Positions 1 through 7,506 of a stretch of 64,000 nucleotides of DNA are shown piece by piece; position 1 is the stretch's first letter; each line of letters starts with the position of its first letter. A program made the translations under genes and the position numbers. The stretch comes from Streptomyces sp. CB09001 (GTDB lineage: Bacteria; Actinomycetota; Actinomycetes; Streptomycetales; Streptomycetaceae): contig NZ_CP026730.1 of assembly GCF_003369795.1 (NCBI RefSeq), positions 4,455,001 to 4,519,000 on the forward strand, written 5' to 3'. Under the pieces are notes generated by a model. The model was given only the letters and a program-made list of their open reading frames with translations. It was not told the origin of the DNA and searched no databases.

Positions 1-944
1 CCTCCATCGCGGACCTGCTGCCGCTGCTGGAGAAGGTCATCCAGGCCAACGCCTCCAAGCCGCTGCTGATCATCGCCGAGGACCTGGAGGGCGAGGCGCT
101 CTCCACCCTCGTCGTCAACAAGATCCGAGGCACCTTCAACGCGGTCGCCGTCAAGGCCCCCGGCTTCGGCGACCGCCGCAAGGCGATGCTGCAGGACATG
201 GCCGTCCTCACCGGCGCCACGGTCATCTCCGAGGAGGTCGGCCTCAAGCTCGACCAGGTCGGTCTGGACGTGCTCGGCACCGCCCGCCGCATCACCGTCA
301 CCAAGGACGACACCACGATCGTCGACGGTGCCGGCAAGCGCGACGAGGTCGAGGGCCGCATCAACCAGATCAAGGCCGAGATCGAGTCCACGGACTCCGA
401 CTGGGACCGCGAGAAGCTCCAGGAGCGCCTCGCGAAGCTGGCCGGCGGCGTGTGCGTGATCAAGGTCGGCGCCGCCACCGAGGTGGAGCTGAAGGAGCGC
501 AAGCACCGTCTGGAGGACGCCATCTCCGCGACCCGCGCCGCGGTCGAGGAGGGCATCGTCTCCGGTGGTGGCTCCGCGCTGGTCCACGCCGTCAAGGTGC
601 TCGAGGGCAACCTCGGCAAGACCGGCGACGAGGCCACCGGTGTCGCGGTCGTCCGTCGCGCCGCCGTCGAGCCGCTGCGCTGGATCGCCGAGAACGCCGG
701 CCTGGAGGGTTACGTCATCACCTCCAAGGTCGCCGAGCTCGACAAGGGCCAGGGCTTCAACGCCGCCACCGGCGAGTACGGCGACCTGGTCAAGGCCGGC
801 GTCATCGACCCGGTGAAGGTCACCCGCTCCGCCCTGGAGAACGCCGCCTCCATCGCCTCCCTCCTGCTGACGACCGAGACCCTCGTCGTCGAGAAGAAGG
901 AAGAGGAAGAGCCGGCCGCCGCGGGCCACGGCCACGCCCACTGA
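1..944 (+). CDS. groEL1: 60-kDa chaperonin GroEL1, 3' part
   Basis: This is the C-terminal 313 residues of a GroEL/Hsp60 chaperonin; the first complete codon is at 3 and the start lies outside the window. It forms the ATP-dependent cytoplasmic folding ring with GroES. The apical-domain segment SKPLLIIAEDLEGEAL, the KAPGFGDRR motif and the intermediate-domain GGVCVIKVGAATEVELKERK and VEEGIVSGGG segments are all present. The C-terminus is histidine-rich (GHGHAH) rather than the GGM repeats of GroEL2-type proteins. In actinobacteria this marks the GroEL1 paralogue encoded beside groES, which would lie just before this window. A strong terminator follows the stop codon. Confidence 0.97.
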   Translation, partial: SIADLLPLLEKVIQANASKPLLIIAEDLEGEALSTLVVNKIRGTFNAVAVKAPGFGDRRKAMLQDMAVLTGATVISEEVGLKLDQVGLDVLGTARRITVTKDDTTIVDGAGKRDEVEGRINQIKAEIESTDSDWDREKLQERLAKLAGGVCVIKVGAATEVELKERKHRLEDAISATRAAVEEGIVSGGGSALVHAVKVLEGNLGKTGDEATGVAVVRRAAVEPLRWIAENAGLEGYVITSKVAELDKGQGFNAATGEYGDLVKAGVIDPVKVTRSALENAASIASLLLTTETLVVEKKEEEEPAAAGHGHAH

Positions 945-964
945 GCGCCGCGCTGAGCTGAGCG

Positions 965-1033
965 AACGGTGCCCGGTCCCCTGCGGGGGCTGGGCACCGT
1001 TCTCCTGCGGGGGCTGGGCACCGTTCTCTTTTT
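965..1033 (+). terminator. groEL1 terminator with a duplicated 3' arm
   Basis: A 10-bp perfect stem is formed by 965-974 and 992-1001 (AACGGTGCCC / GGGCACCGTT). The 3' arm is repeated 24 bp further on (1016-1025) and is followed by CTCTTTTT. Either copy can pair with the single 5' arm. The second gives the hairpin that ends directly at the T-run. Confidence 0.8.
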
Positions 1034-1172
1034 GGTCGCCGGTTCCGGTGCCCGTGCCGGGCCGGCGTCTGCCCCGTCGGGTTCGTTGCCGGGTGCGGCG
1101 CCGTTGTGGCCGGTCGCGCGGATCCCCGCGCCCCTTGGGGCGTTGCACCTGACGAACCTCAGAACAGCGCCG

Positions 1173-2405
1173 TCACAGCAGTCCGCTCAGCGGCAGTACG
1201 CGCTCGGCGAGCCGCCCCCGCAGCCACCCCCCGGCCGTGTCGGGCTCCTCCGCGAGCCAGCCGGCGGCGACCAGCAGCCCCGTGTGCTCGGCGACGTCCT
1301 CGGGCCGCAGACCGCAGAACTGGGCGACGTCGTCCAGCGCCAGACCGGCGTCCTCGCCGACGTCTCCCAGGCACCCGTCGGGGCGGCTGTGGGCCGCGGT
1401 GTACACCGCGAGGAGCCTGGTGGCAGCCCCCGCCTTCTTCTTCCGCAGCTTCCGGTCGCCCACCACCTTCTGCGCCCACCCCGACAGCCGCGCCCGGGTG
1501 ACCTTGCCGAAGAAGAACGGGCGGGGCCGCGTGGGAATCAGCGTGGGCACCGTGATCGGGGTGGGTTCCTCGGGCCGGGACGTCAGCGCGTCGTCGGCGG
1601 TGACGTCCTCCGGCAGCAGCAGCCAGCCCACGTCGACAAGCTCCTGGAGCACCCGCTCGGCGTCGCCCTGCAACCAGCCGCCGAGGTCCTGCCCGGTGAC
1701 GTTCCCGGTACCGGCGCGCGCGGCCCGCAGGGTGAGCATCAGCACCGCGAGCCGCGCCTCGGCCCCGGGGAGCGGGGAGCCGGTCCGGACGTGCTCCAGC
1801 ACGTTGCGGGCATGGACGCCCTGGCCCCGGGTCAGCAACCGCTCGACCACCGGCCCCTCCCCGTCCACCGGGACGCCGCGGCGGTTGGCGTCCATCTCAC
1901 GGGTGGTCCGCGCGGCAGCCGCGGCCCGGTCCGCCTCCTCCCGCAGGGCGGCGTCGTCGGTGACGTCCGCCCACAGGGCGAAGGCGCGGGCCTTGCGGTC
2001 GTGCAGATCGGCGAGGACGGCGAGGTCCGGTTTCGGGCGCCGCTGGTACGCGCGGAACGCGTCCCCGAGCTCGGTCAGCTCCACGCGCAGCACCTCGGGC
2101 TGAAGATCGTCCGGCACGATCCGCTGCGCGACCTTCGCCCATCGACCCGCCTTCCGGGCCCGGGCGGGGACACCGCCGGGCTGGGGGCGCGGGGCGGGCC
2201 GGATATACGGGACGGAGACGGCCCCGGCGTCACCGTGGCGGGCCGGGGCGGGGACCGGGGCCACCGAAGGCGCCCCACCGCCGGGAGCGTCGGAGAACAT
2301 CACCGCCCCACCCACGGCCCCCAAGCCCCTGTTCCCCCTGTCCGTACGCCCCTCGTCCGTGCCGTCGACGAACACTTCGCCCCGGTCACCAGCGCCCGCG
2401 TTCAC
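1173..2405 (-). CDS. conserved hypothetical protein, possible winged-helix segments
   Basis: I do not recognise this 410-residue protein. The N-terminal 100 residues are Gly/Pro/Ala-rich and probably disordered. The rest is mostly helical and charged, with a central stretch (about 165-250) and a C-terminal segment (DVAQFCGLRPEDVAEHTGLL, then VAAGWLAEEP) that look like helix-turn-helix or winged-helix modules. There is no signal peptide or membrane segment. I chose GTG at 2405 because a purine-rich GAGGGAGAGGGCGG stretch precedes it and third-position GC bias starts there. ATG at 2300 is an alternative, and the reading frame stays open upstream to 2465. It is convergent with groEL1 and stands alone. 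A cytoplasmic DNA-binding role is inference only. Confidence 0.6.
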   Translation of the reverse strand: MNAGAGDRGEVFVDGTDEGRTDRGNRGLGAVGGAVMFSDAPGGGAPSVAPVPAPARHGDAGAVSVPYIRPAPRPQPGGVPARARKAGRWAKVAQRIVPDDLQPEVLRVELTELGDAFRAYQRRPKPDLAVLADLHDRKARAFALWADVTDDAALREEADRAAAAARTTREMDANRRGVPVDGEGPVVERLLTRGQGVHARNVLEHVRTGSPLPGAEARLAVLMLTLRAARAGTGNVTGQDLGGWLQGDAERVLQELVDVGWLLLPEDVTADDALTSRPEEPTPITVPTLIPTRPRPFFFGKVTRARLSGWAQKVVGDRKLRKKKAGAATRLLAVYTAAHSRPDGCLGDVGEDAGLALDDVAQFCGLRPEDVAEHTGLLVAAGWLAEEPDTAGGWLRGRLAERVLPLSGLL

Positions 2406-2605
2406 GCGATGCCGCCCTCTCCCTCGCCGAACCTGCGACCTCCCGCCCGCTGCGGGCGCAGCCACCCGACGCTACGTCGCACCGGCAGCCCGCCAGGAAA
2501 GGTCCGGGATGGACCACACGTTCGGGTGACGATTCAGCCGGTCGGCGACCTGCAAGACGCCCCGGACCACTGCCCCTGTCCGGGGACCGCGGAACAAGCC
2601 TGCCC

Positions 2606-3379
2606 CTACCGCGGCCCGTACTTCCGCCCCGTCCGCGACGTGATCCCGCCCAGCAGCCCCCGCGGCACCAGCTTCGCCGCGCCCATCAGGGTCTTGTAGC
2701 GGGGGTCGGGGATCGACAGGGACTTCCCGCGCGACAGGTCGGCGAGGGCCGCCGCGACGACGTTGTCCGCGTCGAGCCACATCCAGTTCGGGATGTTGTC
2801 CGTGCCCATGCCGGCCCGCTCGTGGAACTCCGTGCGCACGAAACCGGGGGCCAGGGCCATCAGCCGTACGCCGCTGCCGGCCAGGTCCTTGGCCACGCCC
2901 TGGGTGAACTGCACGACCCACGCCTTGGAGGCGCCGTAGGTGCCGCGCGGGAGGAAGGCGGCGACCGAGGCCACGTTGACGACACCGCCCCGGCCCCGTT
3001 CCCGCATCGCCTCCACCGCCGCGGAGGTCAGCCGGAGCACCGCCTCGCAGTGCACCTTGAGCATGGTCAGCTCGTCGGCCATGGGGACGTCGAGGAAGCG
3101 GCCCTTGTTGCCGAAACCGGCGTTGTTGACCAGCAGGTCGACGGGGTTCCTGCGGTCCGACAGCCGGGCTGCCACCGCGTCGATGCCGGCGTCCGCCGAC
3201 AGGTCCGCCGTCAGCACCTCCGCCTCGATGCCGTGCCGGTCGTGCAGCTCCGTGGCCTGCTCGCGCAGCCGCTCGGTGTCGCGGGCGACCAGCACCAGGT
3301 CGTGTCCGTCGGCCGCCAGCCGCCGGGCGAACGCGGCGCCGAGGCCCGCCGTCGAGCCCGTAATCAATGCCGTTGTCAT
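2606..3379 (-). CDS. short-chain dehydrogenase/reductase
   Basis: A 257-residue classical SDR with an N-terminal Rossmann fold. The cofactor motif TGSTAGLG spans residues 7-14, NNAG follows in the fourth strand, and the catalytic Ser (NVASVAAF) and Tyr-Lys pair (TYGASKAW) are intact. Arg33 after the second strand (VARD) favours NADP(H). The substrate cannot be told from sequence; related proteins act on ketones, acyl groups or sugars. It starts 9 bp after the MOSC gene stop and shows no clear Shine-Dalgarno sequence of its own, so it is probably translated from a common MOSC-SDR message. Confidence 0.88.
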   Translation of the reverse strand: MTTALITGSTAGLGAAFARRLAADGHDLVLVARDTERLREQATELHDRHGIEAEVLTADLSADAGIDAVAARLSDRRNPVDLLVNNAGFGNKGRFLDVPMADELTMLKVHCEAVLRLTSAAVEAMRERGRGGVVNVASVAAFLPRGTYGASKAWVVQFTQGVAKDLAGSGVRLMALAPGFVRTEFHERAGMGTDNIPNWMWLDADNVVAAALADLSRGKSLSIPDPRYKTLMGAAKLVPRGLLGGITSRTGRKYGPR

Positions 3380-3388
3380 GGCGCAAGG

Positions 3389-4102
3389 TTAGGGCGCGGG
3401 ATCGTGGCTGCGGACCGAGCCGGTCCGCTTCGCTCGGGCGCCGTACTGCGCCACGTACTTCCGCGCCGACGCCAACGCCTCCGGGTGCAGCGCGTCGCCC
3501 GCCGCGAGCAGCCGGGGGAGCAGGTCCCGCTGGGTCGTCACCGCGCGGAACTGCAGGGCCACCGTCACCTCGTGCGCGGGCCGGTGCACGATCCGCACCG
3601 GATCGCCCGCCCGGATCTCACCGGCTTCCAGGACGCGGAAGTAGGCGCCCGGCGCACCCTTCTCCGTGAAGCGCTTCACCCAGCGCTGTTCACCCATGTG
3701 GCCCTGGAAGGTGCGGCAGGGGATGCGCCCGGACGTCACCTCGAGGAGCAGCTCGGGACCGACCCGCCAGCGCTCGCCGATGAGGGCACCGGCGAGGTCC
3801 AGGCCCGTGGTGGTGAGGTTCTCGCCGAACGAGCCGTTCGGCAGCTCGCGGCCCAGCGCGTGTCCCCAGTCGTCCAGGTCCTCGCGCGCCATCGCGTAGA
3901 CCGCCTGGTCGGTGCCGCCGTGGTGCCGCGTGTCGCAGACGGTGTCGCCGGCCAGGCCACTCGCCCCGAACCCCTTCGATCCGGGTGCCGCCACCCGCAC
4001 GGGCCCGTCGGCCGGCCGCTTGTCGATGCCGGTGACGCCCTCGGGCTGGTCCGTGTACGGCACGGCCTTCGCGCGCCCCAGATTGACGGACAGGAGCCTC
4101 AT
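3389..4102 (-). CDS. MOSC domain protein (YiiM-like)
   Basis: A MOSC-domain protein of 237 residues. The family handles sulfur or molybdenum-cofactor-dependent detoxification; YiiM of E. coli makes enzymes resist N-hydroxylated base analogues. Visible motifs are DTRHHGGTDQAVYAMAREDL, the GSFGENLTTTGLD segment and the conserved Cys in SGRIPCRTFQGHM that carries the sulfur group. I chose ATG at 4102 because homologues begin at the MRLLSVNLGRAKAV segment; ATG codons at 4135 and 4117 are possible. It is first in a two-gene unit with the SDR and divergent from a LysR regulator, with about 96 bp between them. The exact substrate is unknown. Confidence 0.85.
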   Translation of the reverse strand: MRLLSVNLGRAKAVPYTDQPEGVTGIDKRPADGPVRVAAPGSKGFGASGLAGDTVCDTRHHGGTDQAVYAMAREDLDDWGHALGRELPNGSFGENLTTTGLDLAGALIGERWRVGPELLLEVTSGRIPCRTFQGHMGEQRWVKRFTEKGAPGAYFRVLEAGEIRAGDPVRIVHRPAHEVTVALQFRAVTTQRDLLPRLLAAGDALHPEALASARKYVAQYGARAKRTGSVRSHDPAP

Positions 4103-4198
4103 GGCGGAAAGGTGCATGCCGGAACGGTAGGTCATGCGCGGTCAAAGCGGCGACGCATTATTCGGCGTCCGGTCAAAGGGTCGCTTATCCTCGGGGGT

Positions 4199-5119
4199 GT
4201 GATCGAGGCTCGTCATCTCCGCGTGCTGCGCGCCGTGGCATCCACCGGTTCCTTCTCCGCCGCGGGGCGCGAGCTGGGCTGCACCCAGCCCGCCGTCAGC
4301 CAGCAGATGAAGGCCCTGGAGTCCTCCGTCGGCACCCCCCTGCTCGTGCGCACCGGTCGCGAGATGCGGCTGACCCAGGCCGGGGAGGCGCTGGTGCGGC
4401 ACGCCGCCGGGATCATCGCCGGGCTCACCGCGGCCGAGGAGGAGGTCGCCGCGATCGCCGGGCTGCGCGCCGGGCGGGTCCGGCTGGTCTCCTTCCCCAG
4501 CGGCAGCTCCACCCTCGTACCGACGGCCCTGGCCGCGCTGCGCGCCGCGCACCCCGGCACCCGGGTCTCCCTGGAGGAGTCCGAGCCGCCGAAGTCCGTC
4601 GAGCTGCTGCGCGAGGGCGACTGCGACGTGGTGCTCGCCTTCCGCTACGAGGGTGCGGCCGGTGCCGAGGAGTGGGACGACCTCGTCGTACGGCCGCTGC
4701 TCACCGACCGGCTGGTGGCGCTGGTCCCCGAGGGGCACCGGCTCGCCCGGGCGCAAGGGGTCGGATCCGTGGCGATCGGGGAGCTGGCCCGGGAATCCTG
4801 GATCGCGGGCTGCCCGCGCTGTCGCGGCCAGTTGGTCGAGGTGTGCGAGGGGGCCGGTTTCACCCCGCGCATCGACTTCGCGACCGACGACTACCCGGCG
4901 GTGGTCGGCCTGGTCGGCGCGGGCCTCGGCGTGGCCGTGCTGCCCCAGCTCGCCGTCGAGTCCGTACGGCCCCGGGGCGTGCGGACGGTCACGCTGGAGC
5001 CGGCCGTGCGGCGGGAGATCGTCGCGCTCACGCTGCCCGACCTGGCCCAGGTGCCGGCGGTGACGGCCACCCTGGACGAGCTGGCCCGGGCGGGGGCGCG
5101 CCAGTCGGCGACGCGCTGA
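4199..5119 (+). CDS. LysR-family transcriptional regulator
   Basis: A LysR-type regulator of 306 residues. The winged-helix domain is at 1-60 (RHLRVLRAVASTGSFSAAGR, then TQPAVSQQMKALE) and the periplasmic-binding-like effector domain follows from about 90. A CPRCRGQ segment sits in the effector domain (about residue 204). The start is GTG at 4199 after TCGGGGG. The gene diverges from the MOSC/SDR pair, the usual layout in which a LysR protein controls its neighbour and itself through the shared 96-bp region. The effector is unknown; redox sensing through the Cys pair is speculative. Confidence 0.9.
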   Translation: MIEARHLRVLRAVASTGSFSAAGRELGCTQPAVSQQMKALESSVGTPLLVRTGREMRLTQAGEALVRHAAGIIAGLTAAEEEVAAIAGLRAGRVRLVSFPSGSSTLVPTALAALRAAHPGTRVSLEESEPPKSVELLREGDCDVVLAFRYEGAAGAEEWDDLVVRPLLTDRLVALVPEGHRLARAQGVGSVAIGELARESWIAGCPRCRGQLVEVCEGAGFTPRIDFATDDYPAVVGLVGAGLGVAVLPQLAVESVRPRGVRTVTLEPAVRREIVALTLPDLAQVPAVTATLDELARAGARQSATR

Positions 5120-5165
5120 CCGCTTCGGGGGACCGTGCTTCGGGTTCTTCCAGAGAAACGTTCCT

Positions 5166-5504
5166 TCAGTGAGGGGCGGCCGCCTCCCCGCCGGCCGACG
5201 CCGAGGCCGTAGCCGCCACCAGGCGGTTGCGGGCCCGTCCCATGAGTTCTTCGCGCTCGTCCTCGGTCAGCCCGCCCCACACGCCGTACGGCTCACGCAC
5301 CGCCAGCGCGTGCGCCGCGCACTCGGCGCGGACCGGGCACCTCATGCAGACCTCCTTGGCCGAGTTCTCGCGAGCACTCCGTGCCGCACCGCGTTCGCCT
5401 TCCGGATGGAAGAAGAGCGAGCTGTCCACCCCGCGGCACGCGGCCAGGAGCTGCCAGTCCCACAGGTCCGCGTTCGGTCCGGGAAGGCGGGAGAAATCTG
5501 CCAT
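5166..5504 (-). CDS. whiD: WhiD, WhiB-like [4Fe-4S] sporulation regulator
   Basis: A 112-residue WhiB-like protein. It has the four cluster ligands Cys23, Cys53, Cys56 and Cys62 (LLAACRGV; EVCMRCPVRAEC), the GVWGG turn at 74-78 and a basic C-terminal segment. In Streptomyces, WhiD binds an oxygen- and NO-sensitive [4Fe-4S] cluster, contacts the C-terminal region of the principal sigma factor and is needed for spore maturation. The ATG is preceded by AAGGGG. The length, the cysteine positions and the divergent arrangement with bldM identify it as WhiD rather than another Wbl paralogue. Confidence 0.95.
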   Translation of the reverse strand: MADFSRLPGPNADLWDWQLLAACRGVDSSLFFHPEGERGAARSARENSAKEVCMRCPVRAECAAHALAVREPYGVWGGLTEDEREELMGRARNRLVAATASASAGGEAAAPH

Positions 5505-5530
5505 TGCGTGACCCCTTGTAGCCGTTCTGG

Positions 5531-5547
5531 GTGGATACGGTGTCCAC
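5531..5547. promoter_or_regulatory. operator-like palindrome in the whiD/bldM intergenic region
   Basis: A 17-bp imperfect palindrome, GTGGATAC-G-GTGTCCAC (7 of 8 arm positions symmetric), lies 27 bp upstream of the whiD start codon. Its position suits binding of a regulator to the whiD promoter. The binder is unknown. Confidence 0.35.
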
Positions 5548-5580
5548 GACCGTACAACTACGATCTAAGGAGATGAAAAT

Positions 5581-5709
5581 ATGACTCATTGCGAATCTAG
5601 CCGCAGACACCAGCGAAGCGGAAGAAAAGCGGCTGAATGGGGCACCGCTTGTGATGAAACGGCGCGGGTCCCACGCGCATGTCTGCTGCGTGGCCGCCCC
5701 CTCACGTAG
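5581..5709 (+). CDS. candidate small ORF between whiD and bldM
   Basis: A 42-codon ORF starts with ATG at 5581 and is preceded by a perfect AAGGAG Shine-Dalgarno sequence with 8-nt spacing. It encodes a basic peptide beginning MTHCESSRRHQ with three Cys in total. Against it, third-position GC is low for this genome and the surrounding region is regulatory DNA. It lies antisense to the whiD promoter region and upstream of the bldM promoter. It may be chance, or a short regulatory or leader ORF. No function is proposed. Confidence 0.22.
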   Translation: MTHCESSRRHQRSGRKAAEWGTACDETARVPRACLLRGRPLT

Positions 5710-5733
5710 AGTGCCGAAGACGACACACAGCCC

Positions 5734-5761
5734 CGTAACTCTTTCGAGTGACCATCGTTGA
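5734..5761 (+). promoter_or_regulatory. sigma-BldN-type promoter of bldM (bldMp1)
   Basis: CGTAAC (5734-5739), 16 bp, CGTTGA (5756-5761) matches the sequence reported for the sigma-BldN-dependent bldM promoter. It predicts a transcript start near 5768 and a leader of about 118 nt before bldM. An AGTGAC half-site inside the spacer resembles a BldD half-operator. Confidence 0.85.
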
Positions 5762-5787
5762 GAGTGCGGAGGCGGTTGAAGGAACAA

Positions 5788-5889
5788 GTGCTCGGGCGGG
5801 CGTCCGGGACGGTCGACCGCACAGGTGACGATTTCGTACCAGCCTGGAGGCTCAACGTGACGCGCATCAGCTGCGGAGGACGGCCATGA
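5788..5889 (+). CDS. candidate upstream ORF overlapping the bldM start codon
   Basis: GTG at 5788, preceded by GAAGGA, opens a 33-codon frame. Its TGA (5887-5889) overlaps the bldM ATG as ATGA. It lies entirely in the predicted leader of the bldMp1 transcript. The overlap is the classic arrangement for translational coupling, although bldM also has its own GGAGGA. Third-position GC is moderate (about 75%). It could couple or tune BldM synthesis, or be fortuitous. Confidence 0.3.
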   Translation: MLGRASGTVDRTGDDFVPAWRLNVTRISCGGRP

Positions 5890-6497
5890 CTTCCGTCCTC
5901 GTCTGCGACGACTCCCCGCTTGCCCGAGAGGCGCTCCGCCGCGCGGTCGCGACCGTGCCCGGCGTCGAGCGCGTGACGACGGCCGCCAACGGCGAGGAAG
6001 TCCTCCGCCGCTGGGGTGCCGACCGCTCGGACCTGATTCTGATGGACGTGCGCATGCCCGGGCTGGGCGGCGTCGAGACCGTCCGGCGGCTGCTGTCCGC
6101 CGACCCCGGCGCGCGCATCATCATGCTCACCGTCGCCGAGGACCTGGACGGCGTGGCCCTCGCGGTAGCCGCCGGTGCACGTGGCTATCTGCACAAGGAC
6201 GCCTCGCGCGCCGAGCTGCGCGCCACCGTGACCCAGGCCCTGGCCGACCCGACCTGGCGGCTCGCCCCGCGGCGGCTGCGCTCGGCCGAGATGGGCGCCG
6301 CGCCCACGCTCACCGCGCGGGAGATCCAGGTCCTGGAGGGCATGAGCCACGGCCGCTCCAACGCGGAGATCGGCCGTGAGCTGTTCCTCTCCGAGGACAC
6401 CGTCAAGACCCACGCCCGTCGGCTCTTCAAGAAGCTCGGCGCCTCGGACCGGGCGCACGCGGTCGCGCTCGGCTTCCGGTGGGGCCTGGTCCGCTAG
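5886..6497 (+). CDS. bldM: BldM, orphan response regulator of development
   Basis: BldM is a 203-residue orphan response regulator required for aerial growth and sporulation. In S. coelicolor and S. venezuelae it acts as a homodimer early and as a heterodimer with WhiI later. The receiver domain is at 1-120 with Asp54 (LILMDVRMPG) in the acceptor position and Lys near residue 104 (YLHKDAS). A LuxR/NarL-type helix-turn-helix follows at about 140-200 (LTAREIQVLEGMSHGRSNAE, then LSEDTVKTHARRLFKKLGA). Although Asp54 is present, BldM is known to work without phosphorylation. The ATG follows TGCGGAGGACGGCC. Expression is expected from the sigma-BldN promoter upstream. Confidence 0.96.
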   Translation: MTSVLVCDDSPLAREALRRAVATVPGVERVTTAANGEEVLRRWGADRSDLILMDVRMPGLGGVETVRRLLSADPGARIIMLTVAEDLDGVALAVAAGARGYLHKDASRAELRATVTQALADPTWRLAPRRLRSAEMGAAPTLTAREIQVLEGMSHGRSNAEIGRELFLSEDTVKTHARRLFKKLGASDRAHAVALGFRWGLVR

Positions 6498-6547
6498 GGG
6501 GTGCCCCCGTGCGATGGAGTCCGAGAGGGCCCGTCGGGGACGTGACG

Positions 6548-6577
6548 ATCCCCGCTTATCGCGAGGTGAGCGGGGGT
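6548..6577 (+). terminator. hairpin after bldM
   Basis: CCCCGCT (6550-6556) pairs with AGCGGGG (6569-6575) around a 12-nt loop, and the flanks extend the stem by two weak pairs. It lies 52 bp after the bldM stop. There is no T-run, as is common in this genus. Confidence 0.5.
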
Positions 6578-6689
6578 GACAAGACGACCCGCCGGAGGCC
6601 CGCTGCTCGTTTCGCCGCGGATGACGCATCCTTGAGGTGTGGAGTTCCTCGGGGACGAGTCGGTCGAGCGGAAGGGGAGGGCGCAGGGG

Positions 6690-7367
6690 ATGAGTTCCGG
6701 CGCACCTGCTCATAACGCTTCGGTGCACAACAACGGGCACGGAGCCACGGATCGGACGGCCGCAAGGCACCATGGACCGATGCGTGACGACGATGCGCCC
6801 CCGGACCAGGGGACGGTCGGTGGGCTCGTCCACCGCGCCGTGGACGGGGACGAGCAGGCCACGCACGACCTGCTCGCCCATGTCCACCCCCTGGCGCTGC
6901 GCTACTGCCGCACGCGCCTGTCCCGGCTGCCCGGCGACGCCCGGCACTTCGTCGAGGACCTCGCCCAGGAGGTCTGCGTCGCGGTGCTGCTCGCGCTGCC
7001 CCGCTACAAGGACACCGGACGCCCCTTCGAGGCGTTCGTCTTCGCCATCGCCGCCCACAAGGTCGCCGACCTCCAGCGCGCCGCGATGCGCCACCCCGGC
7101 TCGACGGCCGTCCCGTCCGACGAGATGCCCGAGCGGCCGGACGACTCGCTGGGCCCCGAGGAGCGGGCGCTGCTCAACAGCGACGCCGCCTGGGCCAAGA
7201 AGCTGCTGGCCAACCTGCCGGAGAACCAGCGCGAGCTGCTCCTGCTGCGCATCGCGGTCGGGCTCACGGCCGAGGAGACCGGACAGATGTTGGGAATGTC
7301 ACCGGGCGCCGTGCGGGTCGCACAGCACCGGGCGCTGAGCCGGCTGCGGGCACTGGCGGAGCAGTAG
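6690..7367 (+). CDS. shbA: ECF-type RNA polymerase sigma factor ShbA
   Basis: A sigma-70-family factor of about 225 residues with region 2 (LALRYCRTRL, FVEDLAQEVCVAVLLALPRY, FEAFVFAIAAHKVADLQR) and region 4 (LLANLPENQRELLLLRIAVG, LTAEETGQMLGMSPGAVRVA). Gene position between bldM and guaB identifies ShbA, reported in S. griseus and S. coelicolor as the sigma factor that drives transcription of hrdB, the principal sigma factor gene. I chose ATG at 6690 for its GGGGAGGGCGCAGGGG upstream sequence; ATG at 6780 would remove a low-complexity His/Asn-rich N-terminus and is also possible. No anti-sigma gene is adjacent. Confidence 0.85.
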   Translation: MSSGAPAHNASVHNNGHGATDRTAARHHGPMRDDDAPPDQGTVGGLVHRAVDGDEQATHDLLAHVHPLALRYCRTRLSRLPGDARHFVEDLAQEVCVAVLLALPRYKDTGRPFEAFVFAIAAHKVADLQRAAMRHPGSTAVPSDEMPERPDDSLGPEERALLNSDAAWAKKLLANLPENQRELLLLRIAVGLTAEETGQMLGMSPGAVRVAQHRALSRLRALAEQ

Positions 7368-7506
7368 TCCGGGCGACCACCCGCGCGGCGGCCCCTCTCG
7401 TACAAAAGCACGAAGGTCGCACGCTTCCTTGATCGTGGAATGAGCCACGTCCACTTCCCGTTAGCATGGACATCCGCACCGATCAAGGCCATTTGGGGAA
7501 GGTGTC

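Noticed and set aside
1173..2405. Possible GPP34 (Golgi phosphoprotein-like) assignment
   Set aside because: The overall size and helical pattern suggested it, but I could not see the family motifs; left as hypothetical.
2822..4198. Plus-strand frame running into the LysR gene
   Set aside because: Open only because it is antisense to the SDR and MOSC genes; the LysR protein begins at GTG 4199.
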